Shown: positions 42,036-50,018 of the stretch, piece after piece
Numbering within the stretch: the first letter of the stretch is position 1
Layout: every line of letters begins with the position of its first letter
The notes under the pieces: generated by a model
Told to the model about the DNA's origin: nothing
What the model saw: the letters and a program-made list of their open reading frames with translations, nothing else
The model's database searches: none
Source of the DNA: an uncultured Bacilli bacterium
GTDB lineage: Bacteria; Bacillota_I; Bacilli_A; RF39; UBA660
DNA length: 51,669 nucleotides
NCBI GenBank assembly: GCA_934153945.1
Contig: CAKPFM010000009.1
Coordinates: forward strand, 1-51,669
Direction: 5' to 3'
Made by a program: the position numbers and the translations under genes

Positions 42036-43490
42036 TTGAAAAAGAAATCAATAATAATACTTATAATTAGTATTATATTAATAGTTTTTTTTGGATTTCA
42101 ATATCATAGAGGTATAAAGGCCATATCTTTATATAAAGTATATTTAGATGGTGAAGTAATTGGTATTATAGAATCTCAAGAAGCTTTAGAAGACTATATA
42201 GATAATCAAAATACTAAGTATAAAGAAGAATATAAGGCAGATAAAATATATTCACCAAATGGACTAGAAATAAAAACTGTTTCAACTTATTCAAAAAGTA
42301 TAGATACAATAGAGGATGTATATAAAAAAATACTACAAAAAGAACCATTCACAATAAATGGCTATGAATTTAATATAAAAAAAGATGATAAAACAATAAC
42401 TATATATACACTAAAAGAAGAAACATTTAAAAATGCTGTTAACAATATAATTGAAACTTTAGTTGGAAAAGAAGATTATGAAAAATATTTACAAAAAACA
42501 CAAGCACAAATAACAACTACAGGAAGTATTATAGAAGATATATATGTTGAAGAAAATATAACTGTAAAACAAACAAATATATCAGTAGCTGAAACTATAT
42601 ATTTAGATGAATCTGAACTATCAAAATATCTTTTATTTGGTACTACAGAAGCCCAAAAAACATACACAGTAAAAGAGGGAGATACAATCGAAGAAGTTGT
42701 ATTTAACAATAAAATAAGTGTAGAAGAATTTTTAATATCTAATCCACTTTTTACAAGTAGTGAAAATTTATTATATCCAGGACAAGTAGTAACAATAGGA
42801 ATAACTGATCCACAAATATCAGTAGCTGTAGAAGAATACGTAGTAGAAGACAAAACGGTAAAATATCAAACAGAATATCAATATGATCCAGATAAAAATA
42901 AATATTATGAACAAAAACTACAATCTGGTGTTAATGGTTTAGAACGTGTAAGCCAAAGAACAAAAACTGTAAATGGAATAATAGAAGCAGTAGAATCTAT
43001 ATCAAAAGATGAGTTACAACCTGCAATAAATGAAATTGTTTTAAAAGGTCAAAAAGAAGTAACTGGGGTAGGTGATACTAAAAATTGGTTATGGCCAACA
43101 AATAGTGGATGGACAATTACATCTGGATGGACATATCGTATTAATCCAATATCTGGACAACGTGAAATTCACCAAGCTATTGATATAGCTGGTACAGGAT
43201 ATGGATCACCAATATATGCAGTAACAAATGGTGTGGTATCTGAAGTAGCAACAAGAACACAAGATGGTAACTATGTATGTATAAATCATAATAATGGATA
43301 TTATACATGTTATGCACATATGTCAAAACAAAATGTAAAAGTTGGCGAAATAGTAGAACGTGGTGATATAATTGGATTTATGGGACACTCTGGTTGGGCA
43401 ACTGGTACACACGTACACTTTGAAGTATGGATTGGAGGAAAACCTTGGATGGGTGGACATAGAATAAATCCATGGACGATGTATCGATGA
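42036..43490 (+). CDS. LysM-G5-M23 cell-wall endopeptidase
   Basis: A 484-residue envelope protein: a signal anchor (about 5-24), a long extracellular part, LysM (about 209-252, YTVKEGDT), a G5 domain (about 264-343), then a LytM-type M23 domain (about 359-484). Zinc ligands are intact: HQAID (His379, Asp383) and HVH (His459, His461). It probably cuts peptidoglycan cross-bridges. I place the start at TTG 42036, five bases after AGGTGA; GTG 42027 overlaps that site. The stop overlaps the next gene by four bases. Confidence 0.9.
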   Translation: MKKKSIIILIISIILIVFFGFQYHRGIKAISLYKVYLDGEVIGIIESQEALEDYIDNQNTKYKEEYKADKIYSPNGLEIKTVSTYSKSIDTIEDVYKKILQKEPFTINGYEFNIKKDDKTITIYTLKEETFKNAVNNIIETLVGKEDYEKYLQKTQAQITTTGSIIEDIYVEENITVKQTNISVAETIYLDESELSKYLLFGTTEAQKTYTVKEGDTIEEVVFNNKISVEEFLISNPLFTSSENLLYPGQVVTIGITDPQISVAVEEYVVEDKTVKYQTEYQYDPDKNKYYEQKLQSGVNGLERVSQRTKTVNGIIEAVESISKDELQPAINEIVLKGQKEVTGVGDTKNWLWPTNSGWTITSGWTYRINPISGQREIHQAIDIAGTGYGSPIYAVTNGVVSEVATRTQDGNYVCINHNNGYYTCYAHMSKQNVKVGEIVERGDIIGFMGHSGWATGTHVHFEVWIGGKPWMGGHRINPWTMYR

Positions 43491-44251
43491 AAGCTTGTAT
43501 TCTAGCTACTGGAAGTAAAGGCAATAGTACATATATTGCCTCTTCTAGTACACATATACTAATAGATTTAGGAACAACTAGTTTATACGTTGAAAAACAA
43601 CTTAAAAGTGCCAATATAGATCCAAAGTTAATAGAAGCCATAGTTTTAACTCACACTCATATAGATCATGTTAATGGAATAAGAGTATTTATGAAAAAAT
43701 ATCACCCAACATTATATTTAACTGAAAAAATGTATAGAGAGTTAAAAAATGAATTTGAAATAGAAAAATACAAAATAATTGATAGTGATTTTGATATTAA
43801 TGATATTCATTTTCGAGTATTTAAAACCTCTCATGATGCACCAGATTCAAATGGATATGTGATAGAAAATAATAATAGAAGTATTGTTTATATAACTGAT
43901 ACAGGTTATATTAATCAAAAAAATCATTCATTATTAAAAAATAAAAATTTATATATAATGGAAAGTAATCATGATATAAAAATGTTAATGGATGGAAAAT
44001 ATCCTTATCAATTAAAACAAAGAATACTAGGAGATAAAGGACATTTATCAAATAAAGATTCAGCTTTTTATCTATCAAAATTTATTGGAAAAGATACAAA
44101 AACAGTAGTATTAATTCACTTAAGTCATGACAATAATGATCCAAATATTGCTTTAAATACCTTAAAAGAAGAATTAAAAAATAATGAAATAGATTTCTCT
44201 AATATATTAATATCAAGTCAAGTAGAAAGAACAGATGTTATAGAAGTATGA
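43487..44251 (+). CDS. Metallo-beta-lactamase fold hydrolase (WalJ/YycJ-like)
   Basis: A 254-residue MBL-fold protein with THTHIDHVNG (His56, His58, Asp60, His61), TSHDAPDSNGY and DTGY, as in WalJ. WalJ of the Bacilli affects division and replication coordination; its substrate is unclear. The start is an ATGA overlap with the peptidase upstream, and it overlaps rlmH by four bases. In Bacillus walJ belongs to the walRKHIJ operon; none of the other wal genes is here. Confidence 0.88.
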   Translation: MKACILATGSKGNSTYIASSSTHILIDLGTTSLYVEKQLKSANIDPKLIEAIVLTHTHIDHVNGIRVFMKKYHPTLYLTEKMYRELKNEFEIEKYKIIDSDFDINDIHFRVFKTSHDAPDSNGYVIENNNRSIVYITDTGYINQKNHSLLKNKNLYIMESNHDIKMLMDGKYPYQLKQRILGDKGHLSNKDSAFYLSKFIGKDTKTVVLIHLSHDNNDPNIALNTLKEELKNNEIDFSNILISSQVERTDVIEV

Positions 44252-44694
44252 TAAAGATAATATGTATTGGTAAAATAAAAGAAGATTATTTAAAAAAAGG
44301 TATAGAGGAATATAAAAAAAGAATAACTAAATATTCTAAAATAGAAATAATTGAGTTAGATGATGAATCAAATGGAAATATTTTAGAAAAAGAAAGAGAT
44401 AAAATATTAAAATATATAAATGAAAGAGATTATATTATTACTTTAGAAATAAATGGTAATAATATAGATTCAATAGAATTATCAAAAAAAATAGAAAGTA
44501 TATATTTAAATTATTCAAATATTACTTTTATAATTGGTGGATCATATGGATTACATAACGATATTAAAAATAAAAGTAATTATGCGTTATCCTTTTCAAA
44601 GTTAACTTTTCCACATCAACTATTTAGAATGATGTTATTAGAACAAATATATAGATCATTTAAAATAAGTCATAATGAGACATATCATAAATAG
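44248..44694 (+). CDS. rlmH: 23S rRNA pseudouridine-1915 N3-methyltransferase
   Basis: RlmH methylates a pseudouridine in helix 69 of 23S rRNA. The 148 residues (usual 155-160) contain the SPOUT knot motif FIIGGSYGL and the invariant C-terminus LLEQIYRSFKISHNETYHK. It overlaps the walJ-like gene by four bases (ATGA). Immediately after its stop the accessory island begins with a palindrome. Confidence 0.95.
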   Translation: MIKIICIGKIKEDYLKKGIEEYKKRITKYSKIEIIELDDESNGNILEKERDKILKYINERDYIITLEINGNNIDSIELSKKIESIYLNYSNITFIIGGSYGLHNDIKNKSNYALSFSKLTFPHQLFRMMLLEQIYRSFKISHNETYHK

Positions 44695-44762
44695 TGCACA
44701 ACAATTGCGCATTATTGACATAAATTAATAAAAAATGCACAAAAAATATAAAATATTGTGCA
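44695..44762 (+). repeat. 68-bp direct repeat, copy A
   Basis: Starts at the base after the rlmH stop. It matches 47409-47476 at 65 of 68 positions. It contains an imperfect 17-base palindrome (44695-44711), TTGACA at 44715-44720, and a 27-base palindrome with arms TGCACAA and TTGTGCA (44736-44762). Confidence 0.9.
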
Positions 44763-44786
44763 AAAAAAGTAAAAAAATATAAAAAA

Positions 44787-44797
44787 TGCACAAAAAA
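44787..44797 (+). repeat. Left half of a third palindrome, split by the insertion sequence
   Basis: TGCACAAAAAA (44787-44797) continues after the insertion sequence at 46255-46277. Removing the element and one copy of the target duplication restores a 27-base palindrome that differs from those at 44736 and 47450 by one base. Confidence 0.8.
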
Positions 44798-44798
44798 G

Positions 44799-46254
44799 GG
44801 TTCTTTGTCAAATAGTGTTGGTGGACAAAAAATTTGATAAATGAATTGTGAATATGGAGGATGATGAAAATCATCCTTTTATAATGCCTTTAACTAAGAA
44901 AATACGAGAAATAAAATGATCATATTTTCTATAGCCAAAAGCAATTCTTTTAATACATTTAATTAAATTATTAGTACCTTCTATAATTCCATTATTAATA
45001 TCATATTTAAATGAATTTTCAATATATTTAATATTTTCTTTATATAATTTTAAAGCTTGTTTCATTTTTAAAGATAAATTTTTATTTTGGTTTAATGTTA
45101 TTGCTTTAAACTTGTTAAAATTTTTTTCTTTTAATGAATTAATTAAGCCTTGATAACATTCGTAAGTAGCTTTCAAAGTCTGATTTGTATTAATCAAATA
45201 TTGAACAATTTCTTTTTGAGACATATCTTTATGAAAATGTTTAGAATATTGTTTTTTTTCAGATAAATCCAATTCATTTTTAACAATTAATTTCCAATAA
45301 TCTTTTAATTTATTATAATTAGGATTATCTTTTTTACACAAGCTAACTCTAGTAGAATTTAATGCATTATAAGCTTGAATAACAATATGAAATCTATCAA
45401 TAGATATATCAGCATTTTTAAATAATTTTTTAGCTAAGTGAATGTAACCAGAATAAAAATCAATAGAAATATGTTTAACGTTATCACGTTGTCGTTTAGA
45501 ATATCTTCTAAAATATTTTTCTAAATCTCTAGATTTTCTAGAATCATTTATATCAAATAAGTTATTATTATCGTTATCAGTAATAATAAAAGCCATTTTA
45601 CCTTTAGTATCATTAGTAGCTTTAAATTCGTCCCAATTCATTGATTTTGGTAAAGTAGGGTGTCTTAAAACGGTATGAGAAGAAATATCATTTAATATAC
45701 GATCAACAACAGAAACAGAAACATCCATTCTTTTGGCAATATCTTTTTCAGATTGTTTTTCCATAAGTTCCAATTTTATTTGAAGATTAGTATTATTAGA
45801 AATATTTTTATTTTTATCAACTAAATTAGTTTCAGCAATAAAAGTATTATTACAATGTTTACAAAAGAAACGCTGTTTATGAAGAATTAATCTAGTTAAA
45901 CAATTACCTTGTTTAGGAATTTTAACAATACAATTTTTTCTAAACCCCCATTTTATAATATCATTAGTGGATTGGTTAATAGTTTTACAGCAAGGACAAA
46001 ATTGAGGATTATAAGTTAAAACACCCTCAATTATTTTATAATTCCTTTCTTTTATCATTTTTTCTTTACATTCTGTAATAATATGAATGTTTTCATCTTT
46101 AATATTTAATAAATTTAGTATATAATTATTAGTAGACATAAGTTTATTCCTTTCAATGTTTTGTATCAATTACATTGTATCAAACTTATGTCTTTTTATT
46201 AAATAAAAATAGTGTAGTGATTTTACATTCACCAACACTATTTATAATACAACC
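44799..46254 (-). mobile_element. ISL3-family insertion sequence
   Basis: A 1,456-base element with one transposase gene. Terminal inverted repeats lie at 44799-44825 and 46228-46254, matching at 21 of 27 positions and sharing AAATAGTGTTGGTG. The ends read GG...CC as in the ISL3 family. Flanking CAAAAAAG (44791-44798) and CAAAAAAT (46255-46262) fit the family's eight-base target duplication with one mismatch. A hairpin with an 8-pair stem and GAAA loop (44858-44877) overlaps the transposase stop. Confidence 0.88.
44871..46139 (-). CDS. ISL3-family transposase
   Basis: A DDE transposase of 422 residues. The N-terminal zinc-ribbon has CPCC (CxxC type) and CKHC pairs, followed by a helix-turn-helix (EKDIAKRMDVSVSVVDRIL). 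The catalytic core shows ISIDFYSGY (Asp), DRFHIV (Asp) and the family ending NGIIEGTNNLIKCIKR (Glu) to GYRKYDHF. I chose ATG 46139 after AAAGGAATAA; an upstream in-frame ATG has no site. The gene looks intact, so the element may be active. Confidence 0.93.
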   Translation of the reverse strand: MSTNNYILNLLNIKDENIHIITECKEKMIKERNYKIIEGVLTYNPQFCPCCKTINQSTNDIIKWGFRKNCIVKIPKQGNCLTRLILHKQRFFCKHCNNTFIAETNLVDKNKNISNNTNLQIKLELMEKQSEKDIAKRMDVSVSVVDRILNDISSHTVLRHPTLPKSMNWDEFKATNDTKGKMAFIITDNDNNNLFDINDSRKSRDLEKYFRRYSKRQRDNVKHISIDFYSGYIHLAKKLFKNADISIDRFHIVIQAYNALNSTRVSLCKKDNPNYNKLKDYWKLIVKNELDLSEKKQYSKHFHKDMSQKEIVQYLINTNQTLKATYECYQGLINSLKEKNFNKFKAITLNQNKNLSLKMKQALKLYKENIKYIENSFKYDINNGIIEGTNNLIKCIKRIAFGYRKYDHFISRIFLVKGIIKG

Positions 46255-46277
46255 CAAAAAATAGAAAATATTGTGCA
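46255..46277 (+). promoter_or_regulatory. Right half of the split palindrome upstream of the Fic gene
   Basis: Contains the arm TTGTGCA (46271-46277), 51 bases before the Fic start. It was part of the palindrome whose left half is at 44787-44797. The insertion has separated the Fic gene from most of its upstream palindromes. Confidence 0.6.
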
Positions 46278-46328
46278 TTTTATTTACTTTTAAATAAAAA
46301 AATGATAATATTCTTATAGGTGATATTT

Positions 46329-47405
46329 ATGGAACCAATGGAAGTAAAAAAATTACCAATTGAATATGATATTGATAAAGAGTTGCTAAAATTAATTTCT
46401 GAAGCAAGTCAAAAATATGGTGAATATAAGTCATATTTAAAGAATATGGGATTTGATTCAAAATATTTTTTGGATTCTATTATTTTAAATGAAAGTTTAA
46501 AATCTACTCAGATAGAAGGAACACAAATATCGCAAGATGAAATGTATTATTTAAAATATATGCCAAATAATGATGAAAAAAGTGAAATTAATAATTTAAA
46601 AGAAGTAATAAAATATGCAAAAGAATATATGAAAACAAATAATAGCATTAATTTATTATTTGTAAATAAAATTCACAAAATATTATTAGACAGTGTAAGA
46701 GGTAATGAAAAAGAACCTGGAAAAATAAGAAATATTCAAAATTGGATTGGACCTAAAGGTTGTAGTATAAATGAAGCAATTTTCGTGCCTCCTATCCCAG
46801 AAGAAGTTCCAATACTTTTGGATAATTTATTCAAGTATATGAATGATGAATTTATTGATCCAATATTTGTTAATATGGCAATTTCTCATTCACAATTTGA
46901 AACAATACATGCATATAGAGATGGTAATGGAAGGGTAGGTAGGGCTTTAATTCCAATACAACTGGCAATTTTAACAAATGATAATCCAATATTATTTTTA
47001 TCAGAAGTAATTGAATTATATAAACCTAGTTATCATAAATTTTTAAATGAAAGCAGAAAAGGAAATATGCTTGGCTTTATTAAATTTTTTTTACAATGTA
47101 TTATTGAACAATGTAATAATTATATTGCTAAAATAAATAGAATTGAACAAATATATAGTGAGGATAAACAAAAAATTAAAACATTAAAAAGTAATGCAAT
47201 ATTTAGAATGATGCCAGCAATAATGCATCAAATAGTATTTACCAAAAAAGAAATAGCTGATGAATCTGGTGTTTCAAGAAATACTGTTTCTAAATTAATC
47301 GATAAATTAGTTACGATGGGAATATTAGAAACAGATGATTCTTATACTAAATTAGCTTATAAATACAAAAATATTTATAATGTATTTGTCGGTAAAGAAG
47401 TATAA
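46329..47405 (+). CDS. Fic-domain protein with C-terminal HTH
   Basis: Fic proteins transfer AMP or related groups to proteins. The 358 residues carry the motif HAYRDGNGRVGR (194-205), a Tyr replacing the common Phe of HxFx(D/E)GNGRxxR, with catalytic His194. An N-terminal inhibitory motif S-x3-E-G (Ser59, Glu63, Gly64) predicts self-inhibition (class II). The C-terminus has a helix-turn-helix (KKEIADESGVSRNTVSKLID), so it may bind DNA. ATG 46329 follows AGGTGA. It is flanked by the 68-base direct repeats and by palindromes that may be its own operators. Confidence 0.9.
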   Translation: MEPMEVKKLPIEYDIDKELLKLISEASQKYGEYKSYLKNMGFDSKYFLDSIILNESLKSTQIEGTQISQDEMYYLKYMPNNDEKSEINNLKEVIKYAKEYMKTNNSINLLFVNKIHKILLDSVRGNEKEPGKIRNIQNWIGPKGCSINEAIFVPPIPEEVPILLDNLFKYMNDEFIDPIFVNMAISHSQFETIHAYRDGNGRVGRALIPIQLAILTNDNPILFLSEVIELYKPSYHKFLNESRKGNMLGFIKFFLQCIIEQCNNYIAKINRIEQIYSEDKQKIKTLKSNAIFRMMPAIMHQIVFTKKEIADESGVSRNTVSKLIDKLVTMGILETDDSYTKLAYKYKNIYNVFVGKEV

Positions 47406-47408
47406 CAA

Positions 47409-47476
47409 TGCACAATAATTGTGCATTGTTGACATAAATTAATAAAAAATGCACAAAAAATATAAAATATTGTGCA
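47409..47476 (+). repeat. 68-bp direct repeat, copy B
   Basis: Begins four bases after the Fic stop codon. It holds the perfect palindrome TGCACAATAATTGTGCA (47409-47425), TTGACA (47429-47434), and a 27-base palindrome with TGCACAA/TTGTGCA arms (47450-47476). Three differences separate it from copy A, all in its first 20 bases. Confidence 0.9.
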
Positions 47477-47547
47477 TTTTTATATAATTATTAAAATTTG
47501 AATAAAAAAAATAAAAATCATCACTATTAATATAGGAGATGATTCAA

Positions 47548-48060
47548 ATGAAAAAAATCATTATAATATTGATACCAATTCTATTATTTATAGTAAAAGT
47601 AAATGCTAATAAAATACCAGAAGATGCAATTAGAATAAGAGTAATTGCCAATTCAGATTCAGAATATGATCAACAAATAAAATATAAAGTAAGTGACTAT
47701 TTAAAATCAGAAATGTATTTATTATTAAAAGATACAAAAACAAAAGAAGAAGCAGATCAAATAATAGAAAAAAATATAGAAAAAATTGATAATAATATTT
47801 ATTCTATTTTAAAAAAAGAGAATTATAATTTAGGCTATACAATTAACTATGGAAAAAACTACTTTCCAGAAAAAGAATACAAAGGACATACTTACGAAGA
47901 AGGATACTATGATTCATTACTTGTTACATTAGGTAAAGGGGAAGGTGAAAACTGGTGGTGTGTTTTATTTCCACCACTATGCTTAGTAGAAGCAGAAGAA
48001 AGTGAAGAAATAGAATATAACTTTTTCTTATTTGATATTGTAAAAAATTTATTTAATTAG
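47548..48060 (+). CDS. spoIIR: Stage II sporulation protein R-like secreted protein
   Basis: SpoIIR is secreted from the forespore and triggers SpoIIGA to activate sigma-E in the mother cell. This 170-residue protein has a signal peptide (about 1-20), the N-terminal signature IRIRVIANSDSEYDQQIK and the C-terminal signature YDSLLVTLGKGEGENWWCVLFPPLC (split; from about 126), both typical. ATG 47548 is eight bases after AGGAGATGA; the ATG three codons earlier overlaps that site. It is a single gene; no other sporulation gene is nearby. Confidence 0.85.
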   Translation: MKKIIIILIPILLFIVKVNANKIPEDAIRIRVIANSDSEYDQQIKYKVSDYLKSEMYLLLKDTKTKEEADQIIEKNIEKIDNNIYSILKKENYNLGYTINYGKNYFPEKEYKGHTYEEGYYDSLLVTLGKGEGENWWCVLFPPLCLVEAEESEEIEYNFFLFDIVKNLFN

Positions 48061-48071
48061 TAATAAAATAT

Positions 48072-48105
48072 AAACCTCTTAATAATATAGATTAGGAGGT
48101 TTTTT
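48072..48105 (+). terminator. Terminator-like hairpin that contains the mntP-like ribosome site
   Basis: AAACCTCTTAA (48072-48082) pairs with TTAGGAGGTTT (48092-48102, one G-U) over a nine-base loop and is followed by six T up to the ATG at 48106. The 3' arm holds GGAGG. It can serve as the spoIIR terminator and can also hide the ribosome site of the next gene. Confidence 0.7.
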
Positions 48106-48633
48106 ATGTCAATATTAGTAATATTTATAATAGCAGTAAGCCTTAGTATGGATGCCTTCTCATTATCACTAGCATATGGCACTTTAAATGTGGAAAAAAA
48201 TAAAAGAATAACTTTATCAACAATAGTTGGTATATATCATTTTTTGATGCCAATAATTGGTATGTATGTAGGAAAAACTATACTATTTTTACTACCTGTA
48301 AAACCTACAACAGTGGTATTTATTGTACTACTTATAATAGGAATTCAAATGATTGTTGAAACAAAAAAAGAAAGTAGAATAAATGTATTAAATATAGGAG
48401 AATTACTTTTATTTGGACTAGCCGTGTCAATAGATAGTTTTTCAGTAGGAATAGGATTAAATGCCATATATGATAAACCTTTAATAGCAGCTTTAGTATT
48501 TTCTATAACAAGTTATATATTTACATACTTAGGTTTATTTCTAGGTACAAAAATAAATGATAAGATAGGTAAATATTCAACAATAATAGGTGGAATAGTA
48601 CTAATTATAATAGGAATAATATATTTATTTTAA
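48106..48633 (+). CDS. MntP/YtaF-family manganese exporter-like protein
   Basis: A 175-residue protein with six hydrophobic segments in two repeats, each with an acidic motif: SLSMDAFSLSLAYG (Asp16) and AVSIDSFSVGIGL (about residue 110). This is the pattern of MntP, which exports manganese; the sporulation-linked YtaF proteins share the fold. The next-door spoIIR-like gene makes YtaF possible, but length fits MntP. GGAGG lies seven bases before the ATG within a stem. Confidence 0.85.
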   Translation: MSILVIFIIAVSLSMDAFSLSLAYGTLNVEKNKRITLSTIVGIYHFLMPIIGMYVGKTILFLLPVKPTTVVFIVLLIIGIQMIVETKKESRINVLNIGELLLFGLAVSIDSFSVGIGLNAIYDKPLIAALVFSITSYIFTYLGLFLGTKINDKIGKYSTIIGGIVLIIIGIIYLF

Positions 48634-48638
48634 TACAT

Positions 48639-48667
48639 TTGCCTTTTCCAAAAAAAAATAATATAAT
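48639..48667 (+). promoter_or_regulatory. Promoter of murA
   Basis: TTGCCT (48639-48644), 17 bases, TATAAT (48662-48667), 51 bases before murA. Confidence 0.65.
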
Positions 48668-48717
48668 TATATTATGACATCAATGTAAATAAAACATATA
48701 CTAAAGTAGGAGGAATC

Positions 48718-49971
48718 ATGAAACAACTAAAAATAGAAGGAAATAAAACCTTATCGGGAACAATAGAAATAAGTGGAGCAAAAAATAGTGCAGTTGCATT
48801 GATTCCAGCTTCAATATTATCAGATGGAATAGTAAAAATAGACAATGTCCCAAATATTTCTGATATAGATGCTTTAAATGAAATATTAGAATATTTAGGA
48901 GCAAAGGTAAAAAGAACTGATAAAGAAATAGAAATAAATTCTAAAGAAATAAAAAATAAAGAAATACCAGAAGAAATATCAAAAAAATTAAGAGCATCAT
49001 ACTACTTTATGTCAGCTCTATTAGGTAAATATAAAAAAGTTGAAATGTACTTTCCAGGAGGATGTTCAATAGGAGCTAGACCAATAGATCAAACTTTAAA
49101 GGCTTTTGAAGCTTTGGGAGCAAAAGTAATAGAAGAAAATAATAAATATACAATAACAGCTGAAGAACTGATAGGGACTGATATATCACTTGATATGCCA
49201 AGTGTAGGAGCAACAGTAAATGCTATGTTAGTATCTACAAAAGCAAAAGGTATAACAAAGATATATAATGCTGCAAAAGAACCAGAAATAGTAAGTGTAG
49301 CAACTTTCTTAAATAATATGGGAGCTAAAATAAAAGGTGCAGGAACAAGTACTATAACTATAGAAGGAGTAAATAATTTATCAGGTGCATTTACAGAAGT
49401 AATTCCTGATAGAATAGAAGCTGGTACATATATAATAGCAGGAGCTCTATTAGGAAATAATTTAAAAATAACAAATATTATTCCAAAACATGTAGAATCA
49501 CTAACTGAAAAACTAAAGGAAATGGGTGTACCACTTACTATAAAAGAAGATTCAATTATAGTAAGTAAAGCAAATAATTTAAAACCAGTAAAAGTAAAAA
49601 CACTAGGTTATCCAGGATTTCCAACTGATTTACAACAACCGTTAACTACTTTATTAACACAAGTTAATGGAACATCTACATTAGAAGAAACTATATATGA
49701 AAATAGATTTAAGAATGTAGAATACTTAAATAAAATGGGCGCAAATATAGAAATTATTGGTCAAAAAATAAAAATAAAAGGGCCAACTAAATTAACTGGA
49801 ACTAATGTAGAAGCAACCGATTTAAGAGCAGGTGCTTGTATGGTACTAGCAGCCCTTATAGCAGATAATACTACTACTATTAATTCTATAGAACATGTTC
49901 TTAGAGGATATGAAAATATAATAGAAAAATTATCAAATGTTGGTGCTAAAATAGAATTAATTGATAACTAA
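48718..49971 (+). CDS. murA: UDP-N-acetylglucosamine 1-carboxyvinyltransferase
   Basis: MurA performs the first committed step of peptidoglycan synthesis, adding enolpyruvate to UDP-GlcNAc. The 417 residues have Lys22 in SGAKNSAVA, the catalytic loop PGGCSIGARPID with Cys116 (the fosfomycin target), and a C-terminal DLRAGACMVLAALIA. Full length. AGGAGGAAT precedes the ATG. It shows the organism makes a cell wall, unlike mycoplasmas. Confidence 0.97.
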   Translation: MKQLKIEGNKTLSGTIEISGAKNSAVALIPASILSDGIVKIDNVPNISDIDALNEILEYLGAKVKRTDKEIEINSKEIKNKEIPEEISKKLRASYYFMSALLGKYKKVEMYFPGGCSIGARPIDQTLKAFEALGAKVIEENNKYTITAEELIGTDISLDMPSVGATVNAMLVSTKAKGITKIYNAAKEPEIVSVATFLNNMGAKIKGAGTSTITIEGVNNLSGAFTEVIPDRIEAGTYIIAGALLGNNLKITNIIPKHVESLTEKLKEMGVPLTIKEDSIIVSKANNLKPVKVKTLGYPGFPTDLQQPLTTLLTQVNGTSTLEETIYENRFKNVEYLNKMGANIEIIGQKIKIKGPTKLTGTNVEATDLRAGACMVLAALIADNTTTINSIEHVLRGYENIIEKLSNVGAKIELIDN

Positions 49972-49982
49972 TAAATATAATT

Positions 49983-50008
49983 AAAGTAGAATAAAATCTA
50001 CTTTTTTT
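49983..50008 (+). terminator. Terminator of murA
   Basis: AAAGTAGA (49983-49990) pairs perfectly with TCTACTTT (49997-50004), then T to 50008. The GAGGTGA of the next gene follows at once. Confidence 0.8.
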
Positions 50009-50018
50009 GAGGTGAAAA

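Noticed and set aside
46329..47405. Classical two-gene Fic toxin-antitoxin pair
   Set aside because: No small antitoxin gene lies beside it. The inhibitory S-x3-E-G motif is within the same protein, so a separate antitoxin is not needed.
44695..47476. CRISPR-like array from repeated palindromes
   Set aside because: There are only a few copies, with no regular spacing or unique spacers, and no cas genes. Copies are tied to the Fic gene and the insertion sequence.
48061..48105. Manganese riboswitch (yybP-ykoY type) before the mntP-like gene
   Set aside because: The gap is only 45 bases and holds a single hairpin, too short for that riboswitch.
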